DNA from: Pisaster brevispinus
Taxonomy: Eukaryota; Echinodermata; Asteroidea; Forcipulatida; Asteriidae
DNA: 64,000 bases
Reading direction: 5' to 3'
Assembly: GCA_023634235.1 (NCBI GenBank)
Contig: JAMKCF010000012.1
Location: 62,001-126,000 of the forward strand
The notes under the pieces are model-generated. The model ran no database searches, was not told the origin of the DNA, and was given only the letters and a program-made list of their open reading frames with translations. Shown here piece after piece: positions 22,601-34,600 of the stretch (the first letter of the stretch is position 1; the number at the start of each line of letters is the position of its first letter). The position numbers and the translations under genes are program-made.

Positions 22601-25600
22601 GAAGATAATTCTAATTACATTTCCTGTGAATTTGTTAATTGTTTGTGTCATTTCTACTTTTGTGTCATACAATAATAGCAGATACTTTTAAATGGAATTC
22701 TAGGGGTACAAAGCAAAACCAGTAATGAATAAAGAAGTATCTGTCTATCTACTGGAAAGGAAATTGCTTTTTAAGCTAACATTGATGTACAGCTGCTTTT
22801 GACCCCTTACACTGATGTCAGACATGGCTACTGTCTGGCGCTATGGTCTAGTCATTTTGGAAGTCCAATTTTATGTAAAGATATGGTGAGGATATAAAAA
22901 CGAAAAATGCGCACTTACAGAATAACTCAAAGCTAAAGTGACTCCCAAAAGTAATGATTGATTGTGGTGATGACAGGTGAATTGGGTGGTAGACAGTGTT
23001 GCCATGGTTTTCAAGCACTTGCATTGTTACTAATACTTCAACATGCCTCATACAAGTGTACCTCATGAAGAAGTCATTTTAGTCCAGCTTTATGGTACTT
23101 TATTACTTAACAGATAATGCCAATCTTTCAGCAGGAACATTTAAAGTACATGAATGGAATGTACATTGAACTTGTGTTGTTGTCTATTGTTTTCAGCATT
23201 TGGGTCTGCGATTGTCCTCGTCAAAATTTTACGCTTGATGATCATCCTGCCCACTGCCCAGATCAACACAATTATAAACATTATTTTATTTGGTAAATTT
23301 ACTTTTAGTGAAAATGTTATAAAGCTAGTATGTCAAAATAAGCACATTGTTGAGATTGCCGGGTGATTGTTTATAATTTTGCTCAGCTATACTTACATCT
23401 GTTTCGTAGAAGGGAGCCATCGTACACAGTTTCTTGTGAATCATTTCAACAATTAATACATGTAATAACATGCATTTTCCTTGCCTTTTACTTTGGTTTT
23501 TCCATTTCATTATTATAGTGATCTTCCTAAACAGGTGAAATCCTTTAAACATGTTAAAATTTCACGCAATGGACTTTGACATTTTGATTGTGAACAAGGT
23601 ATATTTTTGGTCTTGTCATTTTTCTTATTGTATGATTGAAACATTGTACAGCATGAAGCGTGTCACTGACAGGCACTATTAAGTAATAAATGTAAAAATG
23701 TCCAGCTACCTGTATAAATCCAGATTTTAATTAGACATGTTCGTACAAAAAAGTACTCTCTTGTACTCTCTTAAAATTTATCGTGAATTGTATTTTTCAT
23801 TTATTGTCCTAGCATAGGTGGCGTTTGTTTTGCTTAAAATAATTTGATGTAAAGGACATGTAGGTACATACATGCGCGTGTACAGTTGTAAATGAAGTAA
23901 GATTTTTAACGTGAGATTAGGTTTTGATAATTTAACAATACCTTCCTCAACACATTATATGATATTTGAATAATGTCAAAATAAGCAAATATCAAGATAA
24001 ATAGTTGTGAATTTCTTGAATTTTTAATTATCCTTCATGCAAGTAATGTCTTGTTGATTTTGCAATTAGTCTGTGTGTGTGTGTGTGTGCACATTAAATG
24101 TTTTTTCTGTATGGACTGTGCATGGTAACTGCATGTAATAAGTGGCAGTCTGAGGTCTTCTTTCTCTATACTCATGTACCTTAGTTGTGTGTGTTTATTT
24201 TACCACAAATTGTTTATGGAATAAAACATTTGTTTGTGTGACACTTCCTGTCTGTTTTCAGTATTTTATGGTATGTATTTTAGGCTTTTTTAAATTCATT
24301 ATGCATTAGCTAAATTCACTGAGTCTGTCTTGTAAAATGCCTGTTTTTGTTTTTAATTTATTTATTATTACTTTTATTTGTTTACTTACCCGTACTACTG
24401 ACTTGTTTTTACTTTGTTGCTATGTCTTTGTTTTTACTCTCATTCACCTTGTATAATGTTTCATATCCAAGAATCCTTGCACCCTTCCAATATCCTTTGT
24501 CTACACCCTCATCTATCCACCAAGACTGAATTACATTTGAACGTGTAGAATAATTTATGGCCTTCAATATCCTACAGAAATTTCAGCCTCTCTACAATGC
24601 ATGTACCTACACACTCTCTCTCTTTTTACTTTCTCTTCTGTATGTCTTCATTCTGGTACTGTCTTTTTATTCAGTCATTTTAGTTTTGTCTTCCTTGTTT
24701 TACCGTTCTTGTTTAGGGTGTGTGTGTGTGTGTGCCCTTACACACGCCAACTTATGGGGTATTTTTAACAATAGAACAATGCTACCCCACAAGGTTTTCT
24801 TTGTTCAAGTGGTACCCCACAGAGGATTTCTTCAGAAAAGGGAATAATAGAACAACAATGGAAGTACCCCGTAACTGCCATATGTAAGGGTGTGTGTGTG
24901 TGTCTTAGAATAATATATTGGAAGCTAAGCAAATAAACAGCATCAATGTGTCAAACAGTACCTGATGTTTCAGTCAAATCTGTGAATTTTCATGAAGCTA
25001 TAATCTATGCAGTATCTTGCAATAGGTCTGATAGTGTTGAGTATGACAAAATCACCTTCAAGCTTCTGTTGAACCACTTCATGAATATTGATGCAAAATA
25101 AAATAACCTTGAACTTTGTACCGAGTCCATTAAGCACAGTATGTACATTGTTATGTCGAGATACTGCTCTTTAATTCTATTGGTTGGTCTTCAAGGAAAC
25201 TGTAAGGGTCCTAGTTCCTGAAACTGAAACCTATGGCAAATAGTTTAACTTGTTACGTTGAAGTAATAGCTCCAAGTATTAGGTGGTGGTACTGCCAAAA
25301 GATCGTTATCATGGGGATTTCCTGTCATTTAAGGAAGTTGTGTATTGCAATATTTGTCATCTGACAGAAACCCTTCTGGTTTCACTATCACTTTTGGGAG
25401 AGTTCACTTTGTCGACTTCAAAGTCCAGGAAATGCTTCATTCAATCATTGGTTAGCTTTGTATAAGGTGTAAGCCAATTAATATCTTAAACAATGCTCCA
25501 GACCCATTTCGGTAGGGTATAACTGTTCAAGAGTTATGCTGACCTCTTTACATGCAGGAAATGCTCCAGATAACCACTGGCCATATGAACTTACAAAGCT

Positions 25601-28600
25601 GTATTCAGTTTATGTATAGGGATCACTCCAGATGCGCATTGGTTCATGACGTAAAACAGACTTATCAGTTTATGTAGGAAATGCTCCAGATTGCAATTGG
25701 TTAAAGGTAAATTGGTATGCTAAACTGGATGAAGTTAAGAGGTTCACTTTAGAGCTTTGAGTAAAATTTGGCAAACTTAATATGGTTGGGCTGTGTACAG
25801 TTTTAAGTACTATCTATTAGTGAGTACTTTTGCATGTAAAGTAAGTTCTGTTTTTGTATTTGCTGATAGTTCTTTAACACCAATACCCCAAGTCCATTAT
25901 TGTCTGGGAAAGTATTGATATTCTTGCGTACATGTAGCCTAGTTCAATCTATATTCGCAAAAACCCAAAATGTCCGCACCAGCTAGGTCTCACTGCAACA
26001 GTAAGCAGCATGCACACATTGACTGATCCAACTAAACTAGTTATGGCCCAATCTTCATTACCAACAAGTATACCAACAAGTTTGCCATAGCATGCAGCCA
26101 GGAAAGGGGTAAATACAAACAAAGCTTTTGACAGCAGTGAAGACACTGTGGACAAGCCCATCAGCTACATCTGGCAACTTCAACAAAGGGGGAGGTAAAC
26201 ACAAACTGAAGCTACAACTGCAAGTTTAACAAACCACAAGAGGGTGGCAAACACAAATTAAAGCTTGCAACAGAAGGGAGCGCATTGTGGACAAGCCCAT
26301 CAGCTACATCTGGCAACTTCAACAAAGGGGGAGGCAAACACAAACTGAAGCTTGCAACAGAAGGGAGCACATTGTGGGCAAGCACATCAACTACAACTGC
26401 AAGTTTAACAAACCACAAGAGAGAGGCAAACACAAATTGAAGCTTGCAGCAGAAAGTACTACTTGACCCAGATGCAAAATGTCAAACAATGTTTATCTAC
26501 TACTAGTACAAGTAACCATAAGTTTTCTTACAGCAAGGCAGTTCAGGGAAGCGGACATGATGATACTTATCGGGCCCTTGAACAGCTACACATGTATTCA
26601 CAAGGCAACATTAGCCAATAATTGTGCTGCTCATTTTAACCTTTCTATTGCATTAACATGATTGTAAATGTATCACAAGCTTATTTACTTTATATTTACA
26701 GTATCAACTATGGAAGACAGTAAAGTCATACAGTTTAGAAGTAAATGAAGCAAGCCCTGACAAGAAGCGTAAATCATTGCTACCATGGATAAATCGAGGT
26801 AAAAACCAAAGCAGCTGAAAAAGTATTATCTAATAAAAGAAAGATTTCTAGCATACAAAATGTTCCTGTTGTATTTAAGTATGTACATGTATTACATGTA
26901 GGAATATGTGGTCAGTTACTTAACCAGCCAACTTACTTACATTTCAATTCTATCATCAGAGATGTTAACAATGTGCAGTGTACAATCAAAACATTACCTG
27001 ATTTGACCTCACTTCCTATCCAAACCGGCAGTTAATGATTGTATGTTCATAATTATGTATTTTAGTTGATTTAACTTTTAATAGATCAAATAACCTTTTT
27101 AATTACCATCATGCCGAACACATAGTTTTTGTTACGACAAAAACTTTCGTCTTGTTGGTTTGTTTTTTAAACTTGGAGGGTCCTGGGCAGTTAACATAAT
27201 TCATGAAAAGTATCGCTTCTGTTACCATATTTGTGTTATTTATTCCAGCTAAGGTGACAAGGAAAGTAAGCAAAGATGTGGATACAGCTAAAGAATCAGG
27301 TATTTAGTCATGACTCAGGGATGTTTGTGCTATTGATTTGAACTGGTATGTACAATGTATTCAGTACTCTGGGTAGGTCCTAAAAGCACCAGGCTTGTGT
27401 TCTGGGACTTTATCTGAAGACTCATTTATCGTTTTTATCATGTTTATTATACAAGAAAGTTTTGTGTCCTATAAACATTTTTTGATACTTTGTTTTGTTT
27501 TGAAAATACATTTTATTTTGTTTTAACATGTTTCCATGAGAAGACACAAAAGGAAAAACATCAGTAGGTGATGGAAATCTGACAACAGTCTCAAGCACGA
27601 ATGGAAAGGTACAGTTACCTTCATGTTTTATTCATTTTCTTTATCTGTTTTCCATTTTCCTTACTCAAGCTTTCATGATTGTACACTTGACTTTTAATTG
27701 ATTTATGAAGGGTCTGCATTACTGTTGATTGAGAAAGGATAACAATATTTCATATTTCATGATCAGATTATTGTCATGGTTACTGATAAAGATATGACAC
27801 TTTGGGGCTTAAATTGCTGGTCTTAATTGTTTCTACTATTTTTTTTTATTCTTCTGTTAATTAAATTTGCTCTATTTAGAAGTATGTGTAACAGGTTTGA
27901 GTGCAGTTTAATGCACTCTGTGCTGAGACATAATAAATTTTACAAGGGACATGCTGATATGTATTGTTAAAGTTAGAGAAGTTGTTTATTCTTATCCAGA
28001 CTACTTTGAAGGGAGAGGCGATTTACAAGCTGTATTTTAACAATATTTGAGAATGTATAGTAATCTCAAATAAAAGAAAATGGAAAATTGAAAACCCGGC
28101 GGGTCTCGACAAAGTAACCTTAAAAGTAAATTCTAATCAGATATAAATAGTTTTAAAACAATGAAATAATGGCCTATCTGTAATGTGGGTGGACGTGATG
28201 GTGAGTACGCATGGACAAACTCCAGGAATTGATGATGAACTGGGATGATGACTAATGAAGAACTTGAAGAAAATCGGGGACGTTGAAGAAGAAGATATGG
28301 GGCTTGAAGTGATGTGGAAACAGTTCCTTGTCCTTGATCAGAGGACAGGATTACTGTTTCCAGTACAACTAGTTAAATGAGGAAGAATGCAGTTGATGAT
28401 TTGAACTTTGAAGTCGCGCTGTCCTGCTGGCTCTCTTGAAAAGAATTGGCCTAGAGCAGGACAGGGGATGAAGTATAAATATTAATATGGTGTAAAAGCT
28501 GGGTTGGCGCAATCCAATGCAGATATCCCGACAGAGGCAAAGTGTATAAACTGAAGAAACTTGGAGGGTTAAATCTTACAACTTTCCTCTGTCGGAGTCC

Positions 28601-31600
28601 AGTGGCCAAGTCTAAAATTAATCTAATGCCATTAAATAATTATGAACTATACTAAAATTAAATACATAGGGTACGTTCAGACGAGGAGTTAAACTAGCCC
28701 TTAATCCAAAAGTGCTAAAATAACCCTCCGTTGGAACGCAAAAATCCGGTCCGCGAGGGTCAATTTGACCCAGAGAACTGGGCTAAACTAAACCTAAAAA
28801 AATGTTGGATTAGCGTAACTTAGCCCAGGTTTTACGACCAACCCCCCGCTGCGAGGCCCAATAAACCATCGTTGGAACGCAACTGACCTGCTACATCCGG
28901 TCTATTTTATTCCATGTGACCTCTCCACAGAAGGTTACGTCATCATAACAACAACGCGCGTAGACGACCACAAGTAATGCCCAGCTGATACATGTACATG
29001 TATAAGATGGACCGGAAGAGTGGTCAGTCTGGGTCAGCTATGCCTGACCTGATAATCAACGTGTGGGTCAGTTTAACCCGTGCGGACAGGACTAACTCTA
29101 CTCGTGTGAACGCAAGCCCAATTTGGAATAAGTCATTTTTATCTTTTGGACACCCGCGGTGCTCGGATTAAGGGTTAGTTTAACTCCTTGTCTGAACATA
29201 CCCTTATTACAAAAACCTATGTTTGCACTGGTCAGTGAAGTCTCCTAATGGGTGAGAAAATGTCACACCTTCTACCCAGACCAGTCCCCACAGCAGTCAA
29301 GGATTAAAGCCAATTAAGTAACACTCCTTGTACAGTGAGGTCGTTCAGACACAGTACAGTGTTGTACTAAAGTCGGTTTAACTCATAGTTCAACCCGATC
29401 GAGTTCAACTCTGTGTGTCTGAACGGTTCTAAAGTTAGACCGAATCGGGTTTAACCCGGAAAAGTTAGACCGTCGAGCTGGGGGGTTTATCTTTAGACCG
29501 CTTCGGGTTTATCTTTTAACATTGTGTGTGGACAGAATAAAAAAGACCACATCCGGTTTAACTCACAACAGCGTGCTGGTATACGGTCAGCAGGCACTCG
29601 GCAGCAGTATCTCGGCTCGCGGTTTCCGTGAATAAACCAGATGTTGAGTAATGGGGTCGCATCTGCTTTGACCTCTTAAAACTGAAGATAAACTGTATCG
29701 GGTTTAACTCCGTGCTGTCTGAACGCAAGGGGAACAATTTTTTACGACCGCCCCCCTGCTGCTCGTAAAGTTAAACCGGTTGATAAATGCACATAACTAA
29801 AATCAATGAAACTTATAATACAAAACTATTCTTTGTCTCTTGCCTAGAAATAAAGTAGAGCACTGTATCTTTCTCAACAGTATAAATGCAAATATTAAAG
29901 CTGTTAAGCAACATTAAATAAATCAAGTTCAGAGCAAAATGATACTGAGACAAAATGTAATGTACATTTTGTAAGCATACAAAAGTTAAAAGAGCATGGA
30001 AAGCAACAAGTCAACCATTATCAATTCAAAATAAGAGCATTTAAAAAGGGAACTTCAATAATCAAATCCTAAAACACTATCCTCACACAGTAGAAAATAA
30101 GCAGTGTTCGTTCAAATCAAATGTTAAGTGACACTCTGATCTTCACTTTAACTACTAAGCCTAGGTTCACAAGAATGGAAAAGGTAAAATCAAAACTCAC
30201 CTAGAGCAGGACAGGGGATTAAGTATAAATATAAATATTAATATGGTGTAAAAGCTGGGTTGGCACAATCCAATGCAGATATCCCGACAGAGGCAAAGTG
30301 TATAAACTGAAGAAACTTAAAGTGCCCAAACATTTTCTTGGGGATGGTCACTGACCTCTGGACATCTCTTCCTCAATGCGCCATGATTGGTTGCATAGGC
30401 TGCTACCACTCACCCACTCAATACACACCACCAGGCAACCACCCACCCCTAGACTCGCCCTAGTCCGAGGTGGACTAGGTAAACTAGGAGTTTACAAAAA
30501 AAAGGGGCCTACAATTTCATCCCATTACATATGTATTTACATATTTTAATGACATTTGTAACTTCCACAATTGAATCTTTGTTAATAATACAAACCATCA
30601 TATAATGGATGTATAAATTGAACAATATGGGGAAGAATAATAATAATTTGCAGTTCTCATATAGCGCTTTATCACACTCGATGAGCGTATCATCAAATTT
30701 GTATTCTATTTTGTTGTTGCCAGGCTATACCCGTTGAGGGTACGTGTCGTCTTGTTTTCCCAAACAATGATGTGGTAGTGCTACCAGCAAGAGCAGGCTT
30801 TACTGTGCGAGACATACTATCCCCTCATCTTCAAGTACGACAACTCAATTTTCAGTCAGTTGAGGCTTTCCTTACAGATTCCAAAGAGGTTAGTGATTAG
30901 TGCTATTTAAGCCACGTGTTTAATCTGTATTACCAAGACTGTAGGCTCAAACAATTAGTCAAATATATGAAGATGATTTTATATATTGATTGAGATTGTT
31001 GCTTTTTGATGAAAACTGATTAATTTTTTATTTAGCAATCACTACTTTCTTTTATACATGATATACATATGTAGTGATTGACCAAGGTATCACTATTTCT
31101 AGAAGTTGGTAAACTTTAATGGAAATATTATAATTTTAGTGTACATGTATTTGGTATTTAACAACTTTATGACTTTCCCATCATTTTTAACAGTCTTATC
31201 CCAAAGGAAGGAAAAAGGTATAATGGTATTTTTGTATGTAATATTTTCTTTACCGGATGCTTGGTGGCATGCTTATCAAAGGCATTTTTTGTCTTTCATA
31301 ATATATTAAGTAACAGTGTTATAAGTGGATGTTTTTACACAGTAAACGTAAATTCAATGACAAGTTTTTAGTGCTGATAACTTTCAAAGAAATATTATTT
31401 GAGGTCGAACAGGCTACATGAACAAGTTGCTGCACCTTGCATATTGTTCCTTTATCATTTTATTTGTTTACACATTGCTGCATGCTTCATTGTTTTCTGT
31501 TTCTTTGTGTTCCTTGCTTGCTTTTTAAGTTGCAATCTGCTTGCTTTTGTTTTATGAAATGAACATAAATGAAATATTGGTACATATTTGTTTGGTGAAA

Positions 31601-34600
31601 TCACGCAATGGATATAAATATGGCAGTGATAAATATTGGTTACAGCATGATTTGAAAACGAGTACATTTAGTTAAGAGGTTGCTTTACAATGAATCATTT
31701 CACATACAGTGTACAGACTCAACTTGTTTGTGAAAGTCCATCTGTAAATAAAATTTGAAAAATTAGCATGAAAAAATGACTTGTGACAAATTGCTTGTGG
31801 AAAACAATATACACTTTTGTAAAAGAATTGTTTCGTTGATGTTATGAGTAAATGATTTCAATTTGGTCTGCTGTTGATTTGATGAATGACAGTTGACATT
31901 GTAGAAAAAAAACCTGTAGCCTCTGTATTAAAATAGAACAGCACTAGCCTTTCCAATTGTTCCTCACATTTGACATTGTACAGCTATGATTATTACAATC
32001 AGGTATTTAATTTGAGACAGTAGTAGATTCATGAATATCAAGCACATATCCATTTTTCCAGATGGCATTGCATGTAAGCCATGCTGACAATAAGAATGCA
32101 CTGATGGACATAGTCTCCTGTCATTACCCAAATAACCTGTATCTTCCTACTAGTAATGAAACACAATATTTTCTTGTAACAAAATGCCTCTTATTTTGAA
32201 ACTAATATGTTTATACTGCCATTGTAATATCATATCATTGACGTTTTAGTCAGTCAGTGTGACAGGAATGTATGCCTATACTGAAAGGAAAATAATTCAC
32301 GTACAAAATCATCTTCACCACTGTTTATGAAGTACATCCTTATGGGTTTACAATTTGCCACATTACCATACAAGTATCAGGTAGATTATAAAGGCGTTAT
32401 TTAGTGCAGTTTTGTTTTTGTTTGTTCTGTTGACAGATTGTTGATTTTAAGCAAGACATGAGTGGCATGGCAGGTGCTGAAATAGTTGTTGAGCAACGAG
32501 TAGTTTTCAAGTAAGTTTGTACACATTAAATAATTCCAAAATTAAAATTTGCAGAAACAAACATGGGGTTGTGCATTCATTTTCCTAAACAATTAATGTG
32601 AACTTGTGACTGCCATTTACACGTATCCATTTCTACCAACTTCAATCCAAATTAAGAATTTCAGTCCAATCGGAACTATGGTGAAGGTGACCACAATTAT
32701 CAGTGATGGCTTTTGTTTTCTATTTTCTGTATGTATTTTTCACCACCTGTAAAAAGAACAGATGTAAACACACTTTCCAGGACTAAAAATAGAACACTAT
32801 ACCCAGTCTTCCAGGTCACAGAACTATAAACCACAGTGTGGGGGCAAATCTCTTGTGTGCCCACGTAGTGTTTTCAGGTACAAAGCAAAATTTGAACAGT
32901 AAAGTAAGAGCTTTAATCTTTGGAAAACACTCCCACAACATTATGCATATTGCAAGGAGCTGTAATAAAGGACTTAGAGTAGAGTATGATAAAACTAATA
33001 AGGTAGCCTTACACTTTGTGCCCAACTGATTAATTTCTGCTCTGTTTTACAAAACTAAAACTAACTGGTTTTGTTAATGGATTCATTTTCACTTAAAGGA
33101 TTGAGCTACCAAGTCACAGAGTAATTGGAGTCAAATCTAAACCCTGTAAGAAGCTGATTGAGGTTTTACGACCTGTTACCTATAAGTACAACCTTCAACT
33201 GGATGCTCTAGTTGTACATCTGGTAACTACTTTCTTTTACTTGGTGTACTGTAATGAAATAATTCATTGTCTAATATAATGTAACATGCATGTATCTTTT
33301 TCAGACAATATTAAATCAGTTGATTAGAATTTGAGATAAGTTGGGAAGATGTTTAAGTCACTTAATTTTCAAACATTATATACATAACAGGATTTTAAGC
33401 GGCTCAGCCATGTTTGGTTCTGAATCACACTTTTAAGTCACTCAGATGTTTCAAATGTAAAATATTACTAGAATGATACAAAAGCAAGGAAACTTGTCCT
33501 GGTTGACAGTCACATTGTAAAGACTTGTGTATTACCTGTGTTTATTCCCATGCCCCTTGTTATATAAATTATCCAATAATCAACTGTTAATTTGAAATTG
33601 AAATTATTGCTTAATAAATTTAAATGATGTGTTTTGGTGGGTTTTTTTCTCAGAGTAATTCCCCAGTACCTTTTGACTTGGATATAACAGTCGCATCTTT
33701 GGATGGTCAGAGGGTATTGATTGAGACTCTGGAGCAGTATGGTGGTGAGTAAAGGTCTACTTAGCTGTCAACATTGAGACACTAATCATAAACAGAAAAC
33801 AGCTACTTGGAATACCAACCTTAGGTTTTTCATCGAGACGACAATGTACAGATATAAATATTCAAGCACTTGGAGATTGTTCCATAGCCTGATGATTTAC
33901 ATTTTGACACATGCAATGTCATAAGGAAAATTACCTTTCTGGCAAAATACTTTCTTTATCATGTATTACAAAATACTTTTGAAAATACATGTTGTAATTA
34001 ACAATGATGCAGTTGCTTCATTTCATTCTCCTTGTTACAACCACAGAACAAAGTGTTCTAAATACTAATCTTTTATTTGCAGCTGGACATTACAACACCC
34101 AGGCAAGAGTGGACCCAAGTACAACAGATGCTGCTGCTCCTCCAATTCACAAGTCGGCATCTGCAGAGAGCTTCATTCAAAGCAGTCAAGCAAGAATATC
34201 ACAGACTGTTCGTCTTCGACGGTTTTCAGAGGTGAGTTTATTGTTGATAATTATATGTTCAGTTGGTTGTTGATTGTGTTTGTTGGGGTGTTTGCTTGTT
34301 TGTTATTTTCTGATGGACATAGCCCATCAGATAAGAAGTTAACTCAAAGCAACTTTAAAAGGTTGTATGACCCTATCTGCAAATTTCCATAATATTTTAG
34401 ACACTTTATTTCCAGAATGGTGCAAGTTTGAAGGAAGTAGGTTCAGCAGGTGAAGGAGGAGGTCAAGCTGTAACCTTGAGACCAAGTAACTCGGATACCT
34501 CGGTGTCCAGGAGACGTTCTCAGAACAGACAATACAGAATTACAAACCATGATGCTGAAGGTAAGGCAGATTGATGACTCACAACTCCTGACTTTTCAAC

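Larger units (their letters stand above)
20782..26701 (+). other. RGS12-type intron 7
   Basis: A 5.9-kb intron without recognised exons. Contents: two about 70-bp tandem copies at about 20851-20970; a tandem duplication of about 0.4 kb (21111-21508 and 21509-21965), the second copy interrupted by a 159-bp MITE; GT repeats at about 24074-24092 and 24718-24735; a small MITE at 24735-24890; and minisatellites at about 25488-25720 and 26107-26461. Confidence 0.6.
28444..30318. repeat. about 115-bp direct repeats flanking a MITE cluster
   Basis: The segment CTAGAGCAGGACAGGGGATKAAG to GTGTATAAACTGAAGAAACTT occurs at about 28450-28563 and again at about 30202-30318 in the same orientation. Between them lie the MITE at 28669-29203 and the fold-back cluster at 29342-29726. 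Copy 1 is followed by an inverted partner, CCTCTGTCGG at about 28588, of its internal CCGACAGAGG. Origin unknown: duplicated segment or terminal repeats of a small element. Confidence 0.7.
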
